Source: Nonomuraea solani
GTDB lineage: Bacteria; Actinomycetota; Actinomycetes; Streptosporangiales; Streptosporangiaceae
DNA: 64,000 nucleotides
Reading direction: 5' to 3'
Assembly: GCF_900108335.1 (NCBI RefSeq)
Contig: NZ_FNVT01000036.1
Span: forward strand, 1 to 64,000
Under the pieces are notes generated by a model. The model made no database searches, was not told where the DNA came from, and was given only the letters and a program-made list of their open reading frames with translations. Within the stretch, counting starts at the first letter, position 1; each line of letters begins with the position of its first letter. The position numbers and the translations under genes are program-made. Shown here piece after piece: positions 32,813 to 40,910 of the stretch.

Positions 32813-33163
32813 TCAGAAACGTCCTGCCACGACGATGACCGCCATCGCCAGCAGGACCAGATTAACCGCGATGCCCTCCTTGCGCCTCCGGTGCACGACG
32901 GCGGCCCCGATCATGATGAGGCCGAGCCCGGCGGCGGCCAGTGGGGTGAGGAAGGTCGCGATGCCGGTGGCCCACGGCAGGACCACGCCGAGGCCGCCGA
33001 GCACCTCCAGCGCGCCGATGCCCCGGAGCTGCGCGGGGGTGAAGTCCTCCCGGTACGCCTGCTGCTCCCGCGCCCTCTCCCCGGGTGGGAAGAACTTGCC
33101 CGCGCCCGAGACGACGAAGGCGACGCCGAGCAGGATCTGGATGATCCAGAGTAGGACGTTCAT
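32813..33163 (-). CDS. DoxX family membrane protein
   Basis: The 116-residue protein has four transmembrane helices (LLWIIQILLGVAFVVSGAGK, LRGIGALEVLGGLGVVLPWA, ATFLTPLAAAGLGLIMIGAA, VNLVLLAMAVIVVAG) and the DoxX landmarks SGAGKFFPP and GALEVLGGLGVVLP. DoxX proteins occur in thiosulfate:quinone oxidoreductase and in redox-stress membrane complexes. ATG 33163 is chosen because the first helix begins immediately; an earlier in-frame start lies across the promoter. The MarR gene follows in the same operon, implying inducible expression. Confidence 0.87.
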   Translation of the reverse strand: MNVLLWIIQILLGVAFVVSGAGKFFPPGERAREQQAYREDFTPAQLRGIGALEVLGGLGVVLPWATGIATFLTPLAAAGLGLIMIGAAVVHRRRKEGIAVNLVLLAMAVIVVAGRF

Positions 33164-33172
33164 AGCTTGACC

Positions 33173-33225
33173 CTTCAAGTAGTTGCCCGGACCTCGACTG
33201 TAGGCCAAGAAACTTGAAGCAACAA
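33173..33225 (-). promoter_or_regulatory. DoxX-MarR promoter with paired CTTCAAGT operators
   Basis: On the minus strand TTGTTG (33225-33220), 17 nt, TACAGT (33202-33197). One box (ACTTGAAG, 33212-33219) fills the spacer. Its inverted copy (CTTCAAGT, 33173-33180) lies just after the expected start of transcription. A third half-related CTTGA/TCAAG pair overlaps the second box. Binding by the co-encoded MarR is inferred. Confidence 0.65.
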
Positions 33226-33370
33226 GCAAATATGCGTGATCAATTTCTTCTTCAGAAACGAGAAATGCATATTTCCAAATTCAGGTAATCGAATTGTGAT
33301 TTGTCTCGCTGTCAATTCTGCGGTGATGATCGGTTGGCCAGAATCCCTTACACACCACCCTGGAGGTGTC

Positions 33371-35986
33371 GTGTCCTGGCGTCCCATCACTCTCATCACC
33401 GCCTTATGTCTGGCGCTGTCCGTACCGGGTGTCGCTTCGGCCGATGACCCGCCCCCCGAGGTCGAGTCCCGGGCCGGCACCCGGGCGCCCGCCGAGGTGT
33501 ACGGCCTGTCCGAGCCCGCGCGGTCCGCCGACCCCGTCGCGGCGGCCAGGGAGCACCTGACCGATCCGCGCTACCACCTCGACCCCGCCGACCTCACGCC
33601 GCTGCGGACCGTGGTCGACGGCAAGGACGAAACGGTCAGGTTCGCCCAGCGCTACCGCGGCCTGCCCGTCTTCGGCGCCCACTATCTCGTGCACTTCCGT
33701 AAGGACGGCGACAAGCGCGAAGTGGTCGGCGCGGGCGGCCGCTTCCTCACCGAGCTGAGCGTCGGCACCGACCCGGCCGTCTCGAAGGAGACCGCCGCGA
33801 AGATCGCCCGCGCTCTGGTCCTGCGCGACCGGCGGACGCGCGCGGCCGCCACCGCCGAGACCGGCGAGCTGGTCGTGGTGCCGCAGGGCAAGGGCGTGCT
33901 GGCCTGGCACGTCGTGCTCCGCGGGCAGGACAAGGTGAAGAACCGGCCGTTGTGGCTCGACACGTACGTGGACGCCGCGTCAGGCCGTCCCCTGTTCGCC
34001 GTGGACCGGCTCCGGTTCGAGGGCCCGGTGCAGGCCAGCGGGCAGACCGCCCATGGCAGGACCGTTCCGCTGAACGCGTACCAGCGGGCCGACGGCGCCT
34101 ACGAGCTGCGTGACCGGGCGCGCCCGATGTGGAACGGCACCACCGGCGAGATCCTCACCTACGACGCCGCCGGCGCCGATGTCACCACCTTCCTCAACCC
34201 CGGTATCCCGCCGGGCACCGAGCTCGCCAGGTCGGCCACGCTCGCCTTCGGCCCGTACCACACCGAGACTGGCGCGGTCGACGCCCACTGGGGCGCCGGC
34301 AAGGTCTACGAGTACTACCGCGGGCTCGGCCGTGAGGGCATCGACGGCAGGGGCGGCACCATGTACTCCGTCGTCAACGTCACCCTGGACGGCCAGCCGT
34401 TCATCAACGCCTTCTGGGACGGCACCAAGATGGTCTACGGCGGAGGCGGCGACTACCACTCCTTCGCCGCGAGCCTGGACGTGGTCGGCCACGAGATGAC
34501 CCACGGCGTCATCACCAACAGCGCCGACCTGGTCTACATGGGGCAGTCGGGCGCGATCAACGAGGGCCTGGCCGACTATTTCGGCAACGCCGTCCAGGTG
34601 AACACGTTCGGCATCCCGATGACCGACCCGAACGCCAGCCTGCTGGGCGAGGACCTGTGCAAGACCGGGACGCCCGCCGAGTGCGCCATCCGCGACCTCG
34701 ACGACGCCCGCGTGGCCGCCGACGACTACATCGGCGCTTCCATCGTCCTCGACAACGGCGGCGTGCACCTCAACTCCACGATCTTCTCTGGCGCCCTGTG
34801 GGACATCCGGGAGGTGATCGGCGGCGCCAAGACCGACAGGCTCGTCTACAAGGCGCTGACGGAGTTCATGACGCCCCTGGACGACTTCACCGACGGCCGC
34901 CGCGCCGTCGAGTCGGCCGCGCGCGCCCTCGGCATGTCGGGCCGCGACAAGCTGGGCATCGCGTACGCGTTCGACCAGCACGGCATCAAGGCCGGCTGGG
35001 AGCGGCTCATCCCCACCGACAGCCGTGTCCTGATCGACAACATCACCGACTTCAACGCCTTCCCCGACGTGGCCGGCGGCCGGTACGTGGTCTCCAACTC
35101 CTCGCCCGACGGGTCGGCCCCCGGCAAGATCTTCACCGGGAGCGTGCGCGGTGGCGCGCCGGCGGTCCTGTCCGCGAACGACCGGTGGAACTACTACCCG
35201 GCGACCGACGGCACCCAGGCGGCCTGGCCGTCGTTCGACGCCGACGTCACCAACTTCCAGATCTACGCCCGCCCGCTCGACGCGAGCACGCCGACGCGGC
35301 TCGTCGCCCAGACGACGGAGCCGGTCAACGCCGTGGCCGTCGCCGGTGCCGACGTCGCCTGGGCCGCCTTCGACCCGGCCGGCGGTGAGGACGAGATCTG
35401 GCTCAGGCGGGGCACCGCGGCGCCTCTCAAGATCACGGGGCCGGGTGTGAACGGCTACCAGCCGACGATGATCCGCGGCAAGCTCGCCTACCTGCGCGTC
35501 TGGCAGGAGGGCGGCACCTTCCGCGTCACACCCGCGGTCTACGACCTGAACGCCCGCACCGAGGTCGTGTTCCCGGTCTCAGGCACCGACTCCGGCCTGC
35601 CGGTCATCACCGGCCGGTACGTCCTGTGGCTCAACAACACCGACGGCGACCAGCGGTACGGCATCCTGCGCGCCGCCCACAACGGCACCGGCGTCACCAC
35701 CGTCGTGCCCGACGGCCCCCAGGCGCCCGAGCCGGTCTGGTTCGACGCCAACGACACGGCCGCCACGGTCAGTCTCTGGCCGCCCGGTCAGGAGATCGAC
35801 AACGCCACGCTGCCCAAGCTGCACCAGGTGCCGGTCGCGGGAGGCTCGCTCCAGCGCTACTCCTGCAACCGGGGCGACCAGGGATTCTTCTCCGCGGACA
35901 CGGCGGCGAGCACGGTCGCCTGGCTCGACGGCACCGCCGGAGACACCGACCTGGTGACCCGCACCACGCCCGCGAACCGCTGCTGA
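33371..35986 (+). CDS. secreted M4 (thermolysin-like) metallopeptidase with C-terminal propeller-like region
   Basis: The 871-residue protease has a signal peptide (ITLITALCLALSVPGVASA). An FTP/PepSY propeptide follows (to about 215), with VRFAQRYRGLPVFGAHYLVH. The zinc site is HEMTH (374-378), with the third ligand in GAINEGLADYFG (E398); the catalytic domain ends near 545 (DQHGIKAGWERL). The remaining 320 residues have repeated YVVSNSSP, VAWAAFDPAGGEDEIWLR and YVLWLNNTDGD strands, like a TolB-type propeller, unusual for M4 enzymes. GTG 33371 follows GGAGGT; upstream in-frame codons lie in the AT-rich promoter. The enzyme is secreted, self-activated and probably degrades protein. Confidence 0.9.
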   Translation: MSWRPITLITALCLALSVPGVASADDPPPEVESRAGTRAPAEVYGLSEPARSADPVAAAREHLTDPRYHLDPADLTPLRTVVDGKDETVRFAQRYRGLPVFGAHYLVHFRKDGDKREVVGAGGRFLTELSVGTDPAVSKETAAKIARALVLRDRRTRAAATAETGELVVVPQGKGVLAWHVVLRGQDKVKNRPLWLDTYVDAASGRPLFAVDRLRFEGPVQASGQTAHGRTVPLNAYQRADGAYELRDRARPMWNGTTGEILTYDAAGADVTTFLNPGIPPGTELARSATLAFGPYHTETGAVDAHWGAGKVYEYYRGLGREGIDGRGGTMYSVVNVTLDGQPFINAFWDGTKMVYGGGGDYHSFAASLDVVGHEMTHGVITNSADLVYMGQSGAINEGLADYFGNAVQVNTFGIPMTDPNASLLGEDLCKTGTPAECAIRDLDDARVAADDYIGASIVLDNGGVHLNSTIFSGALWDIREVIGGAKTDRLVYKALTEFMTPLDDFTDGRRAVESAARALGMSGRDKLGIAYAFDQHGIKAGWERLIPTDSRVLIDNITDFNAFPDVAGGRYVVSNSSPDGSAPGKIFTGSVRGGAPAVLSANDRWNYYPATDGTQAAWPSFDADVTNFQIYARPLDASTPTRLVAQTTEPVNAVAVAGADVAWAAFDPAGGEDEIWLRRGTAAPLKITGPGVNGYQPTMIRGKLAYLRVWQEGGTFRVTPAVYDLNARTEVVFPVSGTDSGLPVITGRYVLWLNNTDGDQRYGILRAAHNGTGVTTVVPDGPQAPEPVWFDANDTAATVSLWPPGQEIDNATLPKLHQVPVAGGSLQRYSCNRGDQGFFSADTAASTVAWLDGTAGDTDLVTRTTPANRC

Positions 35987-36076
35987 CCCGCGGCGCGTTC
36001 GCGGGTCGTCGCCGCCTCGCGACACGCCCGTGAGCCGCTGCTGAGCCGGATCGAGGCAGGCCGCTGACCTGCCAGG

Positions 36077-36112
36077 GCGCCCGCCGCGCCACAAGGAGGG
36101 GGCGGCGGGCGC
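36077..36112 (+). terminator. terminator after the M4 peptidase gene
   Basis: GCGCCCGCCGC and GCGGCGGGCGC form a perfect 11-bp stem with a 14-nt loop, 90 nt past the stop. No U-run follows, as is usual in actinomycetes. Confidence 0.6.
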
Positions 36113-36125
36113 CGACTCGCGCCGG

Positions 36126-36154
36126 CGGCCCCGACCTGATTAGGGTTGGGGCCG
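36126..36154. promoter_or_regulatory. hairpin/-10 region upstream of thyX
   Basis: An 11-bp stem (36126-36136/36144-36154, one G-U) encloses TGATTAG. TAGGGT (36141-36146) may be the thyX -10, leaving a leader of about 33 nt. Whether the repeat is an operator or a second terminator is undecided. Confidence 0.4.
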
Positions 36155-36185
36155 TCACGTCGTCAATCCGAGTGGGGGGTTCCGC

Positions 36186-36920
36186 ATGGGCATGGTCGAG
36201 CCGGAGGTCGAGGTCAAGTTCCGTGGCGACATGGACGTGGAGCTGGTCAAGGCGGCGGCGTCGGACGCCGACGTGCTGTGGGCCGCGCGTGTCTCCACCA
36301 AGGGCGAGAGCTCCCTGGCCGAGATCGAGGCCGATCCCCAGCGATCCAAGGGCCTGATCAACTATCTGATGCGCGACCGCCACGGCACGCCGTTCGAGCA
36401 CTCGTCGATGACCTTCTACATCAGCGCGCCGATCTTCGTCTTCCGCGAGTTCATGCGGCACCGTACGTTCTCCTACAACGAGGAGTCCGGCCGCTATCGG
36501 CAGCTCGTCCCGGTCTTCTACGTTCCCGGCCCGGACCGCAAGCTGATCCAGGAGGGCAAGCCCGGCAAATACCTCTTCAAGGACGGCACCGACGAGCAGC
36601 ACAAGGTCGTCACCGAGGCGACCCAGCAGAGCTACCGTCAGTCCTACCGCGCCTACCTGGAGATGCTGGAGGCTGGCGTGGCCAGGGAGGTGGCCCGCAC
36701 GGTGCTGCCCGTCGGCCTCTACTCCTCGATGTACGCCACCTGCAACGCCCGCGCCCTGATGAACTTCCTGTCGCTGCGCGTCAAGCACGAGGACTCGACG
36801 TTCCCCTCGTTCCCGCAGCGCGAGATCGAGATGGTGGCCGAGCGCATGGAGGAGATCTGGGCGGGGCTCATGCCCCTGACCCACGCGGCCTTCGAAGCCA
36901 ACGGCCGCGTCTGCCCCTGA
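36186..36920 (+). CDS. thyX: flavin-dependent thymidylate synthase
   Basis: The 244-residue enzyme makes dTMP from dUMP using methylenetetrahydrofolate and reduced FAD. The ThyX signature RHRxxSxNEESxRY is exact: MRHRTFSYNEESGRYRQL. Other landmarks are FEHSSMTFYISAPIFVFREF and the C-terminal Arg region VLPVGLYSSMYATCNARALM. The length is normal for actinobacterial ThyX. The ATG is preceded by GGGGGG. The gene is flanked by terminators and appears to be transcribed alone. Confidence 0.96.
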   Translation: MGMVEPEVEVKFRGDMDVELVKAAASDADVLWAARVSTKGESSLAEIEADPQRSKGLINYLMRDRHGTPFEHSSMTFYISAPIFVFREFMRHRTFSYNEESGRYRQLVPVFYVPGPDRKLIQEGKPGKYLFKDGTDEQHKVVTEATQQSYRQSYRAYLEMLEAGVAREVARTVLPVGLYSSMYATCNARALMNFLSLRVKHEDSTFPSFPQREIEMVAERMEEIWAGLMPLTHAAFEANGRVCP

Positions 36921-36951
36921 CCCACCCGGCCATGCCCGCCCTGCCGCGGCA

Positions 36952-36991
36952 GGGCCCCTGAGCCCGACGCTTCGCACCGGCTCAGGGGCCC
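36952..36991. terminator. bidirectional terminator between thyX and the MoaD-like gene
   Basis: GGGCCCCTGAGCC and its complement form a perfect 13-bp stem with a 14-nt loop, placed between convergent genes. Confidence 0.8.
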
Positions 36992-37009
36992 TCGCTGAGG
37001 GGCCCTCGT

Positions 37010-37318
37010 TCAGGCCAGGGCCGGGAGGACGTAGACCTCGGCTCCCGGTGGCAGGGCGCAGTCCAGGCCGCCGAGGCCGCGGGCGTTCTCGCCGCACACG
37101 ATCATGCTGATGTGCCGCCGGATGCGCCCGTAGTCGTCGCGCAGCCGCTCCTCCAGCATCGGGTGCGTACGCCGCAGCATGTCGAGGGCCGAGCCCAGCG
37201 TGGGCGGGGAGTGGCGGTCGGCGCCGATGGCGAACACCTTGACCTCCGCTCGCCCGCTCACCCATCTGCGCAGCGAACTGGGCAGGACGAACACGACCAT
37301 CGTCACCATCTTCGCCAT
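37010..37318 (-). CDS. MoaD/ThiS-like ubiquitin-fold protein lacking the C-terminal Gly-Gly
   Basis: The 102-residue protein has the beta-grasp pattern: MVVFVLPSSLRRWVSGRAEV, then LGSALDMLRRTHPMLEERLR and the final strand LPPGAEVYVLPALA. True sulfur carriers end in Gly-Gly, which is adenylated by MoeB/ThiF enzymes. Here the protein stops at PALA, and no Gly-Gly is available just past the stop, so sulfur transfer is unlikely unless modified. It lies 3 nt after the BNR-repeat gene; this pair is common in actinomycetes and of unknown purpose. ATG codons at residues 4 and 7 are alternative starts. Confidence 0.75.
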   Translation of the reverse strand: MAKMVTMVVFVLPSSLRRWVSGRAEVKVFAIGADRHSPPTLGSALDMLRRTHPMLEERLRDDYGRIRRHISMIVCGENARGLGGLDCALPPGAEVYVLPALA

Positions 37319-37321
37319 CGG

Positions 37322-38401
37322 CTACAGCACCGCCGCCCGCACGGAGAGCACGTCGGGCAGATGCCGCCCGACCAGCGACCAGGTCTCGCCGTCGTCGCGC
37401 GAGCAGTGCACCTCGCCGTCCCGCGTACCGAAGAAGATGCCCGCCTCCGACGCCGTCATCGCGTCGCGCAGCACGGACGCGTGCACCGGCCCCTCGGGCA
37501 GCCCCTGCGAGAACGACCGCCAGGTCGCGCCCGCGTCGTCGCTGCGATGGACCTGGTAGCGGTGGCCGGCCGGGGTGCGGTCCATGTCGGCGGTCAGCGG
37601 CAGCACGTAGATCGTGTCGGGCCGCGACGGATGCACCACGACCGGGAAGCCGAAGTCGGACGGCAGCGTGGCGCCGATGTCGTGCCAGCTCCCGCCGAAG
37701 TCGTCGCTGCGGTAGACGCCGAAGTGGTGCTGCAGGTAGAGGCGCTCCGGCCGGGACGGGTGCATGACGACCTTGTGCACGCACTGCCCGTATTCGGGAT
37801 ATTGCTGGCCCTCGGGGAAGAACGGGGCGCGGATACCCTGGTTGGCGGCCTCCCACGACAGGCCGCCGTCGGTCGAGCGGTAGAAGCCGGCGGCGGAGAC
37901 CGCGACGCCCAGGATCTGGGGGTCGGTGGGGTGGTTGACGATCGTGTGCAGGCACAGGCCGCCGCCGCCCGGCTGCCAGTGCTCGCGGTGCGGATGCTCC
38001 CACAGGCCCTCGACGAGCCGGTAGGTGACGCCGCGATCCTCCGAGCGGAACAGCGCGCCCGGCTCGACGCCCGCCCACACCACGTCGGGCTCGGACGGCG
38101 AGGGGACGAGCTGCCAGACCCTGACCAGCGTCGCGCCCGTCTTCTCGGGGAAGGCGATGGGCGCGTGGTCCGCCTCATGCCAGGTCTTCCCGAGGTCATC
38201 CGAATACGTGACGGACGGCCCGAAATGGCCGTATTCGATGCCGGCCAGCAGCCGGGGCGTGGTGCCGCGCGTGTCGATCGCCACCGAGGGCACCGCGACC
38301 GTGGAGAACTGGATCGGCTCGACCTCGAAGGGGCCGCCGCCCGCCGAGCGGGCGAGGAACAGGCCCTTGCGGGTGCCGATCGCGAGCACTGCGTCACTCA
38401 T
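37322..38401 (-). CDS. BNR/YCF48-type beta-propeller protein (cytoplasmic)
   Basis: The 359-residue protein contains repeated propeller blades with the Asp-box-like pattern S-x-D-G/D-x-G-x-T/S-W: SDDLGKTWHEA, SEDRGVTYRLV, STDGGLSWEAA, SDDFGGSWHDI, SDDAGATWRSF, SRDDGETWSLV. It starts MSDAVLAIGTRKGLFLARS. It has no signal peptide or catalytic sialidase residues, so the common label exo-alpha-sialidase is doubtful. It is probably a binding scaffold. It is co-transcribed with the MoaD-like gene. ATG 38401 is chosen over an upstream in-frame start because GGGAGCG precedes it and homology begins there. Confidence 0.85.
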   Translation of the reverse strand: MSDAVLAIGTRKGLFLARSAGGGPFEVEPIQFSTVAVPSVAIDTRGTTPRLLAGIEYGHFGPSVTYSDDLGKTWHEADHAPIAFPEKTGATLVRVWQLVPSPSEPDVVWAGVEPGALFRSEDRGVTYRLVEGLWEHPHREHWQPGGGGLCLHTIVNHPTDPQILGVAVSAAGFYRSTDGGLSWEAANQGIRAPFFPEGQQYPEYGQCVHKVVMHPSRPERLYLQHHFGVYRSDDFGGSWHDIGATLPSDFGFPVVVHPSRPDTIYVLPLTADMDRTPAGHRYQVHRSDDAGATWRSFSQGLPEGPVHASVLRDAMTASEAGIFFGTRDGEVHCSRDDGETWSLVGRHLPDVLSVRAAVL

Positions 38402-38489
38402 GACATCGCTCCCATGTTCGCTTGCGAGCCATCGTGCCACGGGGCACCGACAGTTACCGAGGACTGGGAGATTCCGCACCCTGCCGCTT

Positions 38490-38504
38490 TACCCGGCGGG
38501 TAAT
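38490..38504. promoter_or_regulatory. 15-bp palindrome in the BNR/XRE divergent promoter
   Basis: TTACCCG-G-CGGGTAA is perfect. It is centred 43 nt before the probable start of transcription of the XRE gene and about 96 nt before the BNR start, a position suited to control both. Confidence 0.5.
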
Positions 38505-38539
38505 CGTGAGCCTTCCCTCCAGGCGGTAGCGTTCCGGGC

Positions 38540-39340
38540 ATGGGAGCCGTGGCCGTACATGATGAGTCTTTTGGTGAGTTGTTGCGCTCGTGGCGGCAGA
38601 GGCGCCGGGTGAGCCAATTGGACCTTGCCATTGAGGCCGACGTTTCGGCCCGCCACATCAGTTTCCTGGAGACCGGGCGCGCCCGGCCGAGTCGCGAGAT
38701 GGTGATGAAGCTGGCCGAGGAGCTGGAGGTGCCCCTGCGGCACCGCAACAGGTTGCTGGTGTCGGCGGGGTTCGCCCCGGTCTATCCCGAACGGGAGGTG
38801 CGCGCTCCCGAGATGCGGGTCGTACGGGAGGCGCTGGACAAGATCCTGGCCGGGCACGAGCCGTATCCGGCGCTCGTGGTGGACGCGATGTGGAACCTGG
38901 TGGCGGCCAACTCGGCGGCGGCCATGTTCATGGAAGGGGTGCCGGCCGAACTGCTGAAGGAGCCGGTCAACGTCATGCGGCTGTCGCTGCACCCGGAGGC
39001 GATGGGCGGGCGGCTGCTGAACCTGGCCGAGGTGCGCGCCCACCTGCTGCACCAGTTGCGCAGGCAGGCCGAGGTGTCGGGCAACGGGCGACTGGCGGAG
39101 CTGCACGACGAGCTGGCGTCGTACGTCTATCCGGGGGTGGACCTCAACGTGGCGCACGTGCCCGGGCCCGCCGACATCCTGATCCCGCTGCGGATCGCGG
39201 CCGGGGACCGGGTGCTGTCGATGTTCACCACGATCGCGACCTTCGGGACGCCGGTGGACGTCACGGTGTCCGAGCTGGCCATCGAGACGTTCTGGCCCAG
39301 CGACGAGGAGACCGCCGCCGCCTTCCACAAGGGCTCCTGA
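38540..39340 (+). CDS. XRE-family regulator with MmyB-like ligand-binding domain
   Basis: The 266-residue protein has an N-terminal helix-turn-helix (LLRSWRQRRRVSQLDLAIEA, DVSARHISFLETGRARPSRE). A C-terminal MmyB-like PAS-type domain follows: YPALVVDAMWNLVAANSAAA, MFMEGVPAELLKEPVNVMRL and FTTIATFGTPVDVTVSELAI. MmyB regulators bind fatty acids or similar ligands and usually control an adjacent divergent gene. Here the divergent BNR-MoaD operon or a distant oxidoreductase are candidates. TAGCGT lies 7 nt before the ATG, so the message may be leaderless. Confidence 0.9.
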   Translation: MGAVAVHDESFGELLRSWRQRRRVSQLDLAIEADVSARHISFLETGRARPSREMVMKLAEELEVPLRHRNRLLVSAGFAPVYPEREVRAPEMRVVREALDKILAGHEPYPALVVDAMWNLVAANSAAAMFMEGVPAELLKEPVNVMRLSLHPEAMGGRLLNLAEVRAHLLHQLRRQAEVSGNGRLAELHDELASYVYPGVDLNVAHVPGPADILIPLRIAAGDRVLSMFTTIATFGTPVDVTVSELAIETFWPSDEETAAAFHKGS

Positions 39341-39357
39341 CACTTTTTTCTGAAAGG

Positions 39358-39379
39358 ACCCCGCTGAAGTGCGCGGGGT
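39358..39379 (-). terminator. terminator of the secreted BNR gene
   Basis: ACCCCGC/GCGGGGT forms a 7-bp stem with an 8-nt loop between convergent genes. On the minus strand it begins just after the BNR stop and is followed by CCTTTC. On the plus strand TTTTTT precedes it. Confidence 0.55.
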
Positions 39380-39380
39380 T

Positions 39381-40832
39381 CTAGCGGGCCGTGAGGGGGA
39401 GGGCGGGCCGGGGGTCTCCGGTGGCGATGGGGGCCTCGATGGCGACCAGGGGTGGCGGGCCGCCGGTGATCGGTAAGCCGCCCGTGACGGTGTGGGTGCG
39501 TACGTTGAACGTCCCGCCAGAAGGAGCCGAGGCGACCGTGAACGCCGGGAACGCGCTCCCGCCCGGCACCACCGACGTGGAGATGTAGTCGCCCGCCAGC
39601 CGCCCGTCCGTGGTCCCGGCCAGCCAGCCCAGCGCCATCGGCCCCTGCAGCTCCACCGGCGGCGACCAGCTCGCCCCGCCGTTGAGCGAGGAGGTGTAGG
39701 CGACGGTGAGCCGGCAGGTGGCGGGGGCGCAGGCGGCCTCGGGGTAGCGGTGGTAGGCGAGCGCGAGCCGGGCCTTGCCGCCCGAGCTGCTCCGGTCCAC
39801 GCCGAGCCCGGGGATGAAGTGGTCGCCGCCGTCGCCGGTGACCCGGAGGACCTCGCTCCACGCGTTCCCGGTGGCCGATTTGCTGAGCACGATGTCGTTG
39901 CCGGCGCAGGCGAACTGGAAGCGGCAGTCGTGCCAGACGACGTACACGGTGCCGGTCGCGTCCGTCTCCGCCGACGGCAGCGGTAAGGCGCGTAAACCGC
40001 CCGCGACGGGGTGCCGCTGCACGTCCGAGACCAGCACGCTGGCGCTCCAGCTCGTGCCGCCGTCACGGGAGCGGAAGGAGCGGATCCCGCCGTCGTCGCT
40101 CAGGTACGGCACCACCACGGCGCCGTTCGGCCGCACGACCGGCTGCCCGCCAAGGCCGGTGGCCGAGGTGCCGGTCACGGCCCAGGTGAGGCCGCCGTCG
40201 GAGGAGCGGGCCACCTTGATCGCGTTGCCGGCCGCGGCGTCGTCGAACGCCGTGTAGCAGCGGCCGTAGAACGGGCTGTCCTCGGTGTTGTCGCAGACGA
40301 TCCAGCCCTTGTCCAGGTCGCCCCCGTCCGCGACGGCGGTCGTGACCGGCGCTCCCCACGTCACCCCGCCGTCGGTGGAACGGCTGGTGAGCACCGCCGC
40401 CCCCCTCACCCCGCCCGCGTCGGTGAGCGCCAGCGAGGAGATCAGCCACGTGTCGTTCCTGGCGTCGAAGGCCACCGACGGGTCGCTGACCCGGGCGAAG
40501 GGCCCGCCGCCGTGCGTCGTGATCCCGGGTAACACGCCCTTCGCCCAGGTGGCGCCGTTGTCGGCGGAGATCGCGTACGCGATGCCCGATGCCCCTCCGT
40601 CGGCGAACCTCCCGGCCTGCTGCGCGGCCACGATCGTCGTGCCCCACTGGTAGGTGTCGGGCCCGGCCTGGGTGCCGTGCTGGCCGCTCGCGCCGGTGGA
40701 CGCGTCGGTCCCGATCTCGGTCAGCGGGACGGCCTCGGAGACCGATGCCGACGCCGGAATCGAAGGAAGGAACAGGATCGCGGCAACGGTCAGGATCCCG
40801 CCGATGTCTCGGCGCCGGGCGGAAGGTGGCAA
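39381..40832 (-). CDS. secreted BNR/Asp-box repeat protein (sialidase-like propeller)
   Basis: The 483-residue protein has a signal peptide (GGILTVAAILFLPSIPASAS). It forms a six-bladed propeller with Asp boxes: SADNGATWAKG, STDGGVTWGAP, SSDGGLTWAVT, SRDGGTSWSAS, SLNGGASWSPP. There is no clear Arg triad of a true sialidase, so hydrolase activity on sialic acid is unproven. The protein could bind or cleave other glycans. The start is TTG 40832 after GAGGTG. It is not adjacent to carbohydrate transport genes. Confidence 0.82.
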   Translation of the reverse strand: MPPSARRRDIGGILTVAAILFLPSIPASASVSEAVPLTEIGTDASTGASGQHGTQAGPDTYQWGTTIVAAQQAGRFADGGASGIAYAISADNGATWAKGVLPGITTHGGGPFARVSDPSVAFDARNDTWLISSLALTDAGGVRGAAVLTSRSTDGGVTWGAPVTTAVADGGDLDKGWIVCDNTEDSPFYGRCYTAFDDAAAGNAIKVARSSDGGLTWAVTGTSATGLGGQPVVRPNGAVVVPYLSDDGGIRSFRSRDGGTSWSASVLVSDVQRHPVAGGLRALPLPSAETDATGTVYVVWHDCRFQFACAGNDIVLSKSATGNAWSEVLRVTGDGGDHFIPGLGVDRSSSGGKARLALAYHRYPEAACAPATCRLTVAYTSSLNGGASWSPPVELQGPMALGWLAGTTDGRLAGDYISTSVVPGGSAFPAFTVASAPSGGTFNVRTHTVTGGLPITGGPPPLVAIEAPIATGDPRPALPLTAR

Positions 40833-40910
40833 CGGTTCACCTCACTTTGGCCTGTCAAGTCCAGATGGCACCGTCAGACCGCCGCTGTCAACCCTCCCGA
40901 TCTAGAAAGT

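Noticed and set aside
37322..40832. Sialidase catabolic locus
   Set aside because: Both BNR proteins have Asp boxes but no clear catalytic Arg triad, and no sialic acid transporter, lyase or kinase is nearby.
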